From NCBI GenBank assembly GCA_036275365.1, contig DASUDX010000063.1, positions 1 through 64,000 of the forward strand: a stretch of DNA of 64,000 nucleotides. Reading direction: 5' to 3'. The translations under genes and the position numbers were made by a program. The notes below the pieces were generated by a model, which worked only from the letters and a program-made list of their open reading frames with translations, ran no database searches and was not told where the DNA came from. Positions 1-7,351 of the stretch are shown piece after piece. Position 1 is the first letter of the stretch. The number at the start of each line of letters is the position of its first letter. The DNA comes from DASUDX01 sp036275365. GTDB lineage: Bacteria > Pseudomonadota > Gammaproteobacteria > Nevskiales > Nevskiaceae.

Positions 1-357
1 GAGGTCAGCGAGAACCTGTCGCTGCAGGCGCTGGCCCATCCGGTGGGGCTGTCCGCCAGCCGGCTGCAGCATCTGTTTCTGGCCGAGCTCGGCGTGCCGG
101 TCCGCCGCCTGCGGCTGTGGCTGCGCTTTCGTCGCGCGCTCGAACAGGTCGGTCGCGGCGCCTCCTTCACCGAGGCCGCGCTGGAAGCCGGCTTCGCCAG
201 CTCCTCTCACTTCAGCCACGCCTTCCGCAGCATGTTCGGCGTCGCCGCCCGCAGCGTGCTCGCCCCGCAGCGGCCGCTGACGGTCGAATGGAGGCCGGGG
301 CCATCAGCCGGCATCGAGCCGACACGCCCCCTGGCCAGGCCTTCAAGGCCTTCGTGA
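1..357 (+). CDS. AraC-family transcriptional regulator, 5' truncated
   Basis: The frame is open from the first base, so the beginning of the gene lies outside the window; 118 residues are visible. They form an AraC/XylS-type double helix-turn-helix: an SLQALA helix start, then the LSASRLQHLF recognition helix, an RLWLRFRRALE linker helix, and the second HTH with EAALEAGFASSSHFSHAFRSMFG, which is the usual GFxSxSHFxxxFKxxFG signature. The effector-binding part is missing, so ligand and targets cannot be said. It ends 8 bp before the convergent ctaB gene and is probably unrelated to it. The tail after the HTH is Pro/Arg-rich and unstructured. Confidence 0.8.
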   Translation, partial: EVSENLSLQALAHPVGLSASRLQHLFLAELGVPVRRLRLWLRFRRALEQVGRGASFTEAALEAGFASSSHFSHAFRSMFGVAARSVLAPQRPLTVEWRPGPSAGIEPTRPLARPSRPS

Positions 358-365
358 AGCGGTGG

Positions 366-1289
366 TCAGCGGAGATAGTGGTCGACCAGCAGCAGGGTGA
401 AGATCGCCATCAGGTAGACGATGGAATAGCCGAAGGTCTTCATCGGCAGGCCGGGCCGGGGGGCGAACTTGAGCCGCCAGGCATAGGCGAGGAACACCGC
501 ACCGAAGCCCAGCGCGCCGACCAGATACAGCCAGCCGCTCATGCCGGTGGCGAAGGGCAGCAGGGTGACCACCACCAGCAGCACGGTGTAGAGCAGCACC
601 TGGGTCTTGGTGAACTCGATGCCGTGGGTGACCGGCAGCATCGGGATCTCGGCCTTGGCGTATTCCTCGGCGCGCTCGATCGCCAGCGCCCAGAAATGCG
701 GCGGCGTCCAGATGAAGATGATCAGGAACAGGATCAGGGCGTGGGCGTGGATCTCGCCGGTGGCGGCCACCCAGCCCAGCACCGGCGGTGCCGCACCGGC
801 CGCCCCGCCGATGACGATGTTCTGCGGCGTGGCGCGCTTGAGCCAGAGGGTGTAGATGCCGGCGTAGCCGATCAGGGTGAACTGGGTGAGCCAGGCACTC
901 AGCGGGTTGACCTTGAACCAGAGCAGCGCGAAGCCGGCGAGGCCCAGCGCGGTGGCGAAGGCGATCGACTCGGTCATGCCCAGCCGCCCGGTCACCAGCG
1001 GCCGGCCGCAGGTGCGGGCCATGCGCCGGTCGATGTTGCGGTCGATGATCTGGTTGATCGCCGCTGCTGCGGCCGCCTGCAGGGTGATGCCCAGCGTGCC
1101 CCAGACCAGGGCCGCGACCGGCGGCAGCCCGGGCACCGCGAGGAACATCCCGATGATCGCGGTGAACACGATCAGCATCACCACCCGCGGCTTGCACAGC
1201 TCGTAGTACTCGCGCCACAGCGGGCGGAGCTCGGCAGCAGGGGTGGCGGCGGCGATCATCGGGTCGACCCGGGACAGGGACTGGCTCAT
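366..1289 (-). CDS. ctaB: Protoheme IX farnesyltransferase (haem O synthase)
   Basis: Transfers a farnesyl group to protohaem IX, making haem O, the precursor of the haem A used by the cytochrome oxidase encoded to the right. The product has 307 residues with about nine membrane segments, usual for the UbiA superfamily. The first aspartate motif is visible as NQIIDRNIDRRM, residues 79-90, followed by ARTCGRP. The ATG at 1289 overlaps the ctaA stop by 4 bp (ATGA), which both decides the start and indicates coupling. The open frame continues upstream inside ctaA, but that part has no family similarity. Last gene of the leftward run ctaA-ctaB. Confidence 0.95.
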   Translation of the reverse strand: MSQSLSRVDPMIAAATPAAELRPLWREYYELCKPRVVMLIVFTAIIGMFLAVPGLPPVAALVWGTLGITLQAAAAAAINQIIDRNIDRRMARTCGRPLVTGRLGMTESIAFATALGLAGFALLWFKVNPLSAWLTQFTLIGYAGIYTLWLKRATPQNIVIGGAAGAAPPVLGWVAATGEIHAHALILFLIIFIWTPPHFWALAIERAEEYAKAEIPMLPVTHGIEFTKTQVLLYTVLLVVVTLLPFATGMSGWLYLVGALGFGAVFLAYAWRLKFAPRPGLPMKTFGYSIVYLMAIFTLLLVDHYLR

Positions 1290-2278
1290 GCAGCGGAGCG
1301 CCGGGCCTGCCAGACCAGACCGGTGACGGTCACCAGGGTCAGCAGGAGCAGCGCGGCCCCGCCATTGTGACTGGCGGCGAGCAGCAGCGGCAGCTGCAGC
1401 TTGACGATGCTGATGCCGATGACGATCTGCAGGCTCAGCGCCGCCACCACCGCCAGCGCGCAGCCCTTCCACAGCGTCTCGCCGCGCCGCCACAGCGCCC
1501 AGGCCAGACCCAGCAGCACGGCGGTGACGGCGATCGCCCCCAGCCGGTGCACCCAGTGGATGGTGATGCGCGCGCGGGCATCGAGAATGCCGTACTCGTA
1601 GTTGATGCCGAGCCCGTGCCAGAGATCGAAGGCGGTCGGCAGATCCAGCTCGGGGCTGAGGGTGTTGTGGCAGGTGGGGAAGTCCGGGCAGGCGAGCGCA
1701 GCGTAGTTGGTGGAGGTCCAGCCGCCGAGGAAGATCTGCATCACCACCGCCACCAGGCCGGCCAGCGCCAGGGCGCGCAGCGCCGGGGTGGCGCTCACCG
1801 CCAGCTGCCGCGCCGGGCGGGTGGACCACCACAGCCAGAACAGCAGGCTCAGGGTGGTCATGCCACCGAGCAGATGGGCGGTGACCACCAGCGGCTTGAG
1901 CTGCCAGGTCACCGTCCACATGCCGAGCACGCCCTGGAAGATCACCAGCCCCAGCAGGGCCCAGGGCAGCACCCGCGGGGCCTCGCGCACCTTCAGCGAG
2001 AGCAGGGCGAGGCCGACGATCAGCAGACCCAGCACCGAGGCCAGATAGCGGTGAATCATCTCCTTCCAGGCCTTGGGCGCCTCCACCGGCCGTTCCGGGT
2101 AGGCCTGCTCGGCGCGCAGCACCTCCTGATCGGTCTGCGGGATGGTCAGATGGCCGTAGCAGCCGGGCCAGTCCGGACAGCCCAGACCGGCATCGGCCAG
2201 GCGCACATAGGCGCCGAACACCACCACGCAGAAACACAGCAGCACGGCAACGAGATTGAGAGTGCGGAACAGGCGCAT
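1286..2278 (-). CDS. ctaA: Haem A synthase (COX15/CtaA family)
   Basis: Oxidises the C8 methyl of haem O to make haem A for the aa3/caa3 oxidase; integral membrane protein. It has 330 residues and about eight hydrophobic segments. Extracytoplasmic loops carry cysteine pairs (GCPDWPGCYG, C34/C40, and ACPDFPTCHN), as in bacterial CtaA. His residues in HLLGG and IHWVHRLG contexts are candidates for haem ligands. Its stop overlaps the ctaB start by 4 bp. Upstream, a gap of 76 bp with heptad repeats separates it from the Sco-like gene. Confidence 0.93.
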   Translation of the reverse strand: MRLFRTLNLVAVLLCFCVVVFGAYVRLADAGLGCPDWPGCYGHLTIPQTDQEVLRAEQAYPERPVEAPKAWKEMIHRYLASVLGLLIVGLALLSLKVREAPRVLPWALLGLVIFQGVLGMWTVTWQLKPLVVTAHLLGGMTTLSLLFWLWWSTRPARQLAVSATPALRALALAGLVAVVMQIFLGGWTSTNYAALACPDFPTCHNTLSPELDLPTAFDLWHGLGINYEYGILDARARITIHWVHRLGAIAVTAVLLGLAWALWRRGETLWKGCALAVVAALSLQIVIGISIVKLQLPLLLAASHNGGAALLLLTLVTVTGLVWQARRSAA

Positions 2279-2288
2279 GGAAGGAGAA

Positions 2289-2348
2289 CCGGGAAGCAGG
2301 AAAAAGGGAACTCGAAACTGGAAACTCGAAACTGGAAACTGGAAGCGG
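2289..2348. repeat. Heptanucleotide repeat array (site A)
   Basis: The gap between the Sco-like gene and ctaA is filled by consecutive 7-base units of the form NNNGGAA (ACTGGAA, ACTCGAA, ACTGGAA, ACTGGAA, with degenerate copies to the left). The same heptad pattern occurs in the sdhB-sdhA and sdhA-sdhD gaps. Here I see no inverted partner array. No gene is present in this stretch. Confidence 0.75.
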
Positions 2349-2354
2349 CTGTGG

Positions 2355-2960
2355 TCAGCCGATCTGGGACAGCCGCAGGAGCTTCTTGAGGTCCTTCTGC
2401 AGGCCCTTGAAGTCCTCCGGAATCTCGCGCCCGGCCGGGTAGACCATCAGCCAGTTGCCCAGCGGGTCGAGCAGGTACAGGGCATCGGCCGGGGCCGGCT
2501 GGAAGAAGCCGCGCACCGGCTCATCGGCCACCCGCACCAGCAGATCCGGCTGCTCGCCCTGCAGCTGGGACTTGAGGGTGGCGGCAGCGGCGGCCGAGTC
2601 CACCAGCAGCACCCGCTGGACCCGCGAGCGCTTCTCGTTCATCGCCAGCCGCGTCTGCCGGGTCAGGATCAGCCGTTGCAGGCAGATGCCCTCGCAGCCG
2701 GCGCCGGCGAGATGGACATAGGTCCAGCGCCCGGGCGGCCAGGGCTGCTCCAGCGGCTGGCCCTGCTCGTCGCGCAGCTGCAGCGCCGGCAGCGGCCGTG
2801 CCGGTGACACCAGCTGGCCGTAGTTGGTCTGGCCATCCGGGCGCAGGTCCGGGAAGGCGAAGAACAGGGTGTAGGAGAGCACCAGCGGGCCGAAGAACAG
2901 CAGGGCCAGCAACACCAGCTGCAGGCGGCCGCGCGGGGCGGGCGGAGCGAGAGAGGTCAT
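2355..2960 (-). CDS. Sco-like membrane-anchored cytochrome oxidase assembly protein
   Basis: The 201-residue product has one N-terminal membrane anchor (about residues 14-36) and a periplasmic domain with a CxxxC pair, C89-E-G-I-C93, at the place where SCO1/SenC copper chaperones carry theirs. A conserved-looking DPLGNWLMVYP segment near the end fits a thioredoxin-like fold, but the usual Sco copper-binding histidine is not obvious. Known of the context: such proteins commonly sit between SURF1 and ctaA in proteobacterial oxidase clusters. The ATG at 2960 overlaps the SURF1 stop (ATGA); an upstream in-frame extension runs inside SURF1 and was not used. Role in CuA or CuB loading is inferred. 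Confidence 0.75.
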   Translation of the reverse strand: MTSLAPPAPRGRLQLVLLALLFFGPLVLSYTLFFAFPDLRPDGQTNYGQLVSPARPLPALQLRDEQGQPLEQPWPPGRWTYVHLAGAGCEGICLQRLILTRQTRLAMNEKRSRVQRVLLVDSAAAAATLKSQLQGEQPDLLVRVADEPVRGFFQPAPADALYLLDPLGNWLMVYPAGREIPEDFKGLQKDLKKLLRLSQIG

Positions 2961-3673
2961 GGCAGTCGCTTGAGGTTGAGCTTGATGTAGAAGAACAGCA
3001 GGGTCGCGGAGAAGGCAAACCACTGGGCGGCGTAGCCGTAGTGGCGCGAGGCCGGCACCTCGCGCACCGGGCTCCACTCGCGCACATAGCCCTCGGGCTC
3101 GGCGGGGTCCAGCAGCAGCAGCCCGTCCGCCACCGGCTCCCCGTACAGGCAGGCCAGCTCCGCGGCGGTGGGATACTGCACGGTGAGCGGCCAGGCCGGG
3201 GCCGCTGCACAGGCGCTGTCACCCAGTCGCAGGCCGGGCTCGGGCAGCGGCCGCCAGAGTCCGCGCAGGGTGCGCGGGCCGGCGTCCACGCTCAGCGCCT
3301 CGTCGAGCTGGGTGCGCGGCCGCCAGCCGCGGTCGACCATCACCAGCCCGCCGCCGTCCTCGGCCGACAGCCGCAGCGGCGTCCACACCCGATAGCCCGG
3401 CTGGCGCGCGTGGGACTGGTTGTCCAGCCGCAGCTGGCGCTGGGGCTCGTAGGTGCCCCGGGCCTGGGCCGGCTGGGCGCCGCGGCGCGAGGGCGCCGGG
3501 GTCTCGCGGCGCAGGGTCAGGGCGGCGCTGGCCGGCTGCTGCATCTGCTCGGCGAGCCCGGCCTTGGCCAGGCCCTTGTCGAGCTGCCAGAAACCGGCCG
3601 CCATCATCGGCAGCAGCAGCGGCAGCAGACCCAGGGTGGCCCACCAGGGCGGGCGGAAACGATAGGACGGCAT
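2957..3673 (-). CDS. SURF1 family cytochrome oxidase biogenesis protein
   Basis: SURF1 proteins assist haem a insertion or subunit I assembly of cytochrome c oxidase. The 238-residue product has a hydrophobic segment at each end (LGLLPLLLPMMAAGFWQL near the N terminus; WFAFSATLLFFYI near the C terminus) flanking a soluble domain, the family layout. The family's GFWQLDKGLAK start and VDRGWRP motif are present. I chose the ATG at 3673; a TTG nine codons upstream (3700) is possible. It overlaps the Sco-like gene by 4 bp and is divergent from the DUF2909 gene at 3749. Confidence 0.9.
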   Translation of the reverse strand: MPSYRFRPPWWATLGLLPLLLPMMAAGFWQLDKGLAKAGLAEQMQQPASAALTLRRETPAPSRRGAQPAQARGTYEPQRQLRLDNQSHARQPGYRVWTPLRLSAEDGGGLVMVDRGWRPRTQLDEALSVDAGPRTLRGLWRPLPEPGLRLGDSACAAAPAWPLTVQYPTAAELACLYGEPVADGLLLLDPAEPEGYVREWSPVREVPASRHYGYAAQWFAFSATLLFFYIKLNLKRLP

Positions 3674-3713
3674 GGCGTCTAGACCGCGCTCGCGAGGCAA
3701 CGGCAGCCGGCGC

Positions 3714-3719
3714 TACAGT
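3714..3719 (+). promoter_or_regulatory. Possible -10 element for the DUF2909 gene
   Basis: TACAGT lies 30 bp before the ATG at 3749 in the divergent gap. TACACT/TACAGT hexamers occur at a similar distance before other plus-strand genes here (25858, 57408). No convincing -35 box is visible. Confidence 0.3.
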
Positions 3720-3748
3720 GCCGGCCTTCGACCTCGCCCGGACCGCCC

Positions 3749-3958
3749 ATGTTCGTCAAGCTCGTCATGATCGCCTTCATCCTCGCCATCGTGGTGGCTC
3801 TGCTGTTCGGCGGCTACTTCGTGGTCAAGGACCCGGGCACCAAGCGCCGCGCCCTGTACGCGCTGAGCTGGCGGGTGGGCCTGCAGGCCGCGCTGATCCT
3901 GTTCCTGGTGCTGGCCTTCTTCATGGGCTGGATCGAACCCCATCCGGTCGGCGGCTGA
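3749..3958 (+). CDS. Twin transmembrane protein, DUF2909 family
   Basis: A 69-residue protein with two membrane helices (about residues 3-26 and 43-62) joined by a short basic loop, KDPGTKRRALYALSWR. This is the pattern of the small twin-transmembrane DUF2909 proteins often found between coxC and SURF1. Function unknown; its place suggests a role in oxidase assembly or stability. It is the only plus-strand gene in the cluster and faces coxC across a shared terminator. Confidence 0.8.
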   Translation: MFVKLVMIAFILAIVVALLFGGYFVVKDPGTKRRALYALSWRVGLQAALILFLVLAFFMGWIEPHPVGG

Positions 3959-3984
3959 TGCTGCGACGCAGCAGTCGATGATCA

Positions 3985-4013
3985 GAAAAAAGGCCCGCTC
4001 CGCGGGCCTTTTT
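3985..4013. terminator. Bidirectional rho-independent terminator
   Basis: A 7-bp G+C stem (GGCCCGC/GCGGGCC, loop TCC) is flanked by six A residues on one side and five T residues on the other, so it can stop transcripts from both directions. It sits between the convergent DUF2909 and coxC genes. Confidence 0.9.
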
Positions 4014-4030
4014 GGGTTCGCCGTCCCGCC

Positions 4031-4909
4031 TCAGACGACGTAGACGAACACGAACAGACCGATCCAGACCACATCCACGAAGTGCCAGTACCAGGCCACG
4101 CCTTCGAAGCCGAAATGAGAGTCCGGCTTGAAGTGACCGACCATCAGGCGGATGGTGATGATCAGCAGCATCAGCGTGCCCAGGGTCACATGGAAGCCGT
4201 GGAAGCCGGTGAGCATGAAGAAGGTGGAGCCGTAGATGCCGGACTCCATGGTCAGATTCAGATCACGGTAGGCGTGGATGTACTCGTAACCCTGGAAGTA
4301 GAGGAACAGCGCGCCCAGGCCCACGGTCACCCACATCCAGAAGATGGTGACCCCGCGCTTGTTCTCCTTGAGCGCGTGGTGGGCGGTCTCCAGGGTGATG
4401 CCGGACACCACCAGGATCACCGTGTTGAGGAAGGGGATGCCCCAGGCGCCGATGGTGGAGAACTTGCCGCCCAGCTCCGACGGGCCGTTGGTCGGCCACA
4501 CATTCTCATAGCCCGACCACAGCAGGCTGTGGGTGGCCACCTTGGCGCCCTCGCCGCTGAGCCAGGGCACCGACAGCTCGCGGGCGTAGTACAGCGCGCC
4601 GAAGAAGGCACCGAAGAACATCACCTCGGAGAAGATGAACCAGGCCATGCCCATGCGGTAGGTCATGTCGACCTGGGCGTTGTAGAAGCCGCCCTCGCTC
4701 TCCAGGCAGACGCCGCGGATCCAGCGGTAGATGATGTAGATCGCCAGCGCCGAGCCGGCGATGGTCGGGATCGGTCCGATCTCGCGCTGCTCGAGGAAGC
4801 TCGAGAAGCCGATGATGGCCAGCGCCAGCCCCACGGTCAGGGCGAAGGGCCAGGCGCTGGGCGCCGGCACGAAGTAGCGGTTGGGATTCGGGGTTGCAGC
4901 GGAGCCCAT
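4031..4909 (-). CDS. coxC: Cytochrome c oxidase subunit III
   Basis: Subunit III of the haem-copper oxidase, which stabilises subunit I and proton uptake. The 292-residue product has about seven membrane segments and family landmarks: WFIFSEVMFFGAFF, TLETAHHALK, the loop GYEYIHAYRD, the FHGFHVTLG segment and the C-terminal WYWHFVDVVWIGLF. The ATG at 4909 gives the normal length; a TTG two codons earlier is unlikely. It follows ctaG by 26 bp and is the last gene before the bidirectional terminator, so the DUF2244-coxB-coxA-ctaG-coxC transcript probably ends here. Confidence 0.97.
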   Translation of the reverse strand: MGSAATPNPNRYFVPAPSAWPFALTVGLALAIIGFSSFLEQREIGPIPTIAGSALAIYIIYRWIRGVCLESEGGFYNAQVDMTYRMGMAWFIFSEVMFFGAFFGALYYARELSVPWLSGEGAKVATHSLLWSGYENVWPTNGPSELGGKFSTIGAWGIPFLNTVILVVSGITLETAHHALKENKRGVTIFWMWVTVGLGALFLYFQGYEYIHAYRDLNLTMESGIYGSTFFMLTGFHGFHVTLGTLMLLIITIRLMVGHFKPDSHFGFEGVAWYWHFVDVVWIGLFVFVYVV

Positions 4910-4935
4910 GGGCAATCTCGGGTGAGGTCAGACGA

Positions 4936-5499
4936 CTACGGATGCGCCGAGGCAGCGGTCTCGGTCACTTCGAAGAAGGTGTAGCTCAGCGTCACCGTGT
5001 CGACCTCGGGCGGCAGCTCGGGGTCCAGCACGAAACGCACCGGCATGTCCTTGCGCTCCCCGGCCTTGAACGGCTGGTTGTTGAAGCAGAAGCACTCGGT
5101 CTTGCGCAGGTATTTTGCCGCGTTCCAGGGCGCGACGTTGGGAACCGCCTGGGCCACCAGGTCGCGCGCCTCGGTGTTCTCGGCCACGAAGTTGACCGTC
5201 ATCATCTGGCCCGGGTGGACCTTGATGCGCGGCTGCTCGGCACGGAACACCCAGGGTTTGCCGCCGTTGACGGTGGTGACGAACTCCACCGTCACCTCGC
5301 GCGAGGTGTCCACCGCCGACAGCCGGCTGACCTCGGCGGCGGTGGTCGGCACCTTGCCGTTGATGCCGGTGACCTCGCAGATCAGGGTGTAGAGCGGGCC
5401 CAGGGCGAACCCGAAGCCGAACATTCCCACCACCACCAGCAGCAGACGCAGGCCGTGGCGGCGCAGCGAACCGGGAGTGGAGACGGGCGCCTCGCTCAT
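4936..5499 (-). CDS. ctaG: Cytochrome c oxidase assembly protein CtaG (Cox11)
   Basis: Copper chaperone that delivers copper to CuB of subunit I. The 187-residue product has a single N-terminal membrane anchor (about residues 17-39) and a periplasmic domain. The copper-binding pair is visible as CFCF, C136 and C138, followed by NNQPFKAGE, as in Cox11. The ATG at 5499 overlaps the stop of the small upstream gene by 4 bp. It lies between coxA and coxC, the usual proteobacterial arrangement. Confidence 0.96.
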   Translation of the reverse strand: MSEAPVSTPGSLRRHGLRLLLVVVGMFGFGFALGPLYTLICEVTGINGKVPTTAAEVSRLSAVDTSREVTVEFVTTVNGGKPWVFRAEQPRIKVHPGQMMTVNFVAENTEARDLVAQAVPNVAPWNAAKYLRKTECFCFNNQPFKAGERKDMPVRFVLDPELPPEVDTVTLSYTFFEVTETAASAHP

Positions 5500-5624
5500 T
5501 TCTGCGATTGCACGTAGACGAAGCCGGCCAGGATCAGCACCGCCAGCAGGGCATGGGCGAGGCCCAGCCAGACACTGCGGCGGTTGCGGGCGCGGTCGGC
5601 GTCGGGGGAGTCGGGAGGGTTCAT
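5496..5624 (-). CDS. Cytochrome oxidase small assembly protein (42 aa)
   Basis: A short gene found by reading the gap between coxA and ctaG. It encodes 42 residues: a charged N terminus (MNPPDSPDADRARNRRS) and one membrane helix (about residues 18-38, VWLGLAHALLAVLILAGFVY). The stop overlaps the ctaG ATG in an ATGA, as expected of a real cistron, and it begins 46 bp after the coxA stop. Small single-span proteins at this place are known in gammaproteobacteria as cytochrome oxidase small assembly proteins; the exact role is unknown to me. Confidence 0.75.
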   Translation of the reverse strand: MNPPDSPDADRARNRRSVWLGLAHALLAVLILAGFVYVQSQK

Positions 5625-5669
5625 CGCGCGGTCCGGCCGGGCGTCGGCAGCGACGCCCGGCCTGTGTCC

Positions 5670-7301
5670 TCAGTGAGCGGCGGCCTTGCGATGGCCCACC
5701 GGCAGACCGTCCTCACCGATCTGGGGCGGGTCCTCGAAGGTGTGGTAGGGCGCCGGCGAGGGCACCGTCCACTCCAGACCGTGGGCGCCTTCCCAGACCT
5801 CGGTGCTGGCCTTCTCACCCTTGCGGGCCATGCACATCACCATGTTGTAGATGAAGATGAACTGGGCCAGGAAGAAGCCGAGCGCACCGATCGAGGACAG
5901 CACATTGAAGTCGGTGAACTGCACGGCGTAGTCGGGCACGCGGCGCTGCATGCCGGCCAGGCCGAGGAAGTGCTGCGGGAAGAAGGTGACATTGATGAAG
6001 ATGGCGGACAGCCAGAAGTGCACCTTGCCCAGCGTCTCGTTGTACATCACGCCGGTCCACTTCGGAATCCAGTAGTAGACCGCGGCGAGGATCGAGAACA
6101 CCGCGCCCGGCACCAGAACATAGTGGAAGTGGGCCACCACGAAGTAGGTGTCGTGGTACTGGAAGTCCACCGGGGCGATCGCCAGCATCAGGCCGGAGAA
6201 GCCGCCGATGGTGAATAGGAACACGAAGGCCACGGCGAACAGCATCGGGGTCTCGAAGGTCATCGAGCCCTTCCACATCGTCGCGATCCAGTTGAACACC
6301 TTCACGCCGGTGGGCACCGCGATCAGCATGGTGCTGAACATGAAGAACAGCTCGCCCGCCAGCGGCATGCCGACGGTGAACATGTGGTGGGCCCAGACGA
6401 TGAACGAGAGGAAGGCGATCGAGGCGGTGGCGTAGACCATCGAGTCATAGCCGAACAGCTTCTTGCGGGCGAAGGTCGGAATGATCGAGGAGACGATGCC
6501 GAACGCCGGCAGGATCAGGATGTAGACCTCGGGATGCCCGAAGAACCAGAAGATGTGCTGGAACATCACCGGGTCTCCACCACCGGAGGCGGTGAAGAAG
6601 CTGGTGCCGAAGTACTTGTCGGTGAGCAGCATGGTCACCGCGCCCGCCAGCACCGGCATGGTGGCGATCAGCAGGTAGGCGGTGATCAGCCAGGTCCACA
6701 CGAACAGCGGCATCTTCAGCAGGGTCATGCCCGGCGCGCGCATGTTCAGGATGGTCACCACCACATTGATCGCGCCGGTGATCGAGCTGATGCCCATCAG
6801 GTGGACGGCGAAGATCAGGAAGGGGAAGGCCTCGCCGGTCTGCAGCACCAGCGGCGGGTACATGGTCCAGCCGCCGGCCGGCGCGCCACCCGGAAGGAAC
6901 AGGGTGGACAGCAGCAGGGTGAACGCGAACGGCAGGATCCAGAAACCCCAGTTGTTGACGCGCGGCAGGGCCAGGTCACCGGCGCCGATCATCATCGGCA
7001 CCATCCAGTTGGCCAGGCCGGTGAAGGCCGGCATCACGCCGCCGAAGATCATCACCAGGGCGTGCATGGTCGTCATCGAGTTGAAGAACTCGGGGTTGAC
7101 GTACTGCAGGCCCGGCTGGAACAGCTCCAGACGGATCACCAGCGACATCAGGCCGCCGATGAAGAACATGATGAAGGCAAAGACCAGGTACAGCGTTCCC
7201 AGGTCCTTGTGATTGGTGGTCTTGATCCAGCGCATGATCCCCTTGTCGGGGCCATGGTGGTCATGGGCGTCGTGGTGGTCGTGGGCGTGGGCGTGGGCCA
7301 T
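5670..7301 (-). CDS. coxA: Cytochrome c oxidase subunit I (aa3/caa3 type)
   Basis: Catalytic subunit that reduces O2 at the haem a3-CuB centre and pumps protons. The 543 residues contain all key positions: H80 (TMHALVM) and H393 for haem a, H391 for haem a3, and CuB ligands H256, H305 and H306, with the cross-linking Y260 in HPEVY. E258 and D109 (GAGDLALPRVNN) mark a canonical D-channel, so this is an A1-type oxidase. The N terminus is unusually His/Asp-rich (12 His in the first 16 residues or so), encoded by a GC-rich repetitive stretch at 7255-7298; metal binding is only a guess. It follows coxB by 50 bp. Confidence 0.98.
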   Translation of the reverse strand: MAHAHAHDHHDAHDHHGPDKGIMRWIKTTNHKDLGTLYLVFAFIMFFIGGLMSLVIRLELFQPGLQYVNPEFFNSMTTMHALVMIFGGVMPAFTGLANWMVPMMIGAGDLALPRVNNWGFWILPFAFTLLLSTLFLPGGAPAGGWTMYPPLVLQTGEAFPFLIFAVHLMGISSITGAINVVVTILNMRAPGMTLLKMPLFVWTWLITAYLLIATMPVLAGAVTMLLTDKYFGTSFFTASGGGDPVMFQHIFWFFGHPEVYILILPAFGIVSSIIPTFARKKLFGYDSMVYATASIAFLSFIVWAHHMFTVGMPLAGELFFMFSTMLIAVPTGVKVFNWIATMWKGSMTFETPMLFAVAFVFLFTIGGFSGLMLAIAPVDFQYHDTYFVVAHFHYVLVPGAVFSILAAVYYWIPKWTGVMYNETLGKVHFWLSAIFINVTFFPQHFLGLAGMQRRVPDYAVQFTDFNVLSSIGALGFFLAQFIFIYNMVMCMARKGEKASTEVWEGAHGLEWTVPSPAPYHTFEDPPQIGEDGLPVGHRKAAAH

Positions 7302-7351
7302 GGGAGACTCCGACTACAGGTGCGGCGAGAGGAAGAAAACGGAACGGCGGA

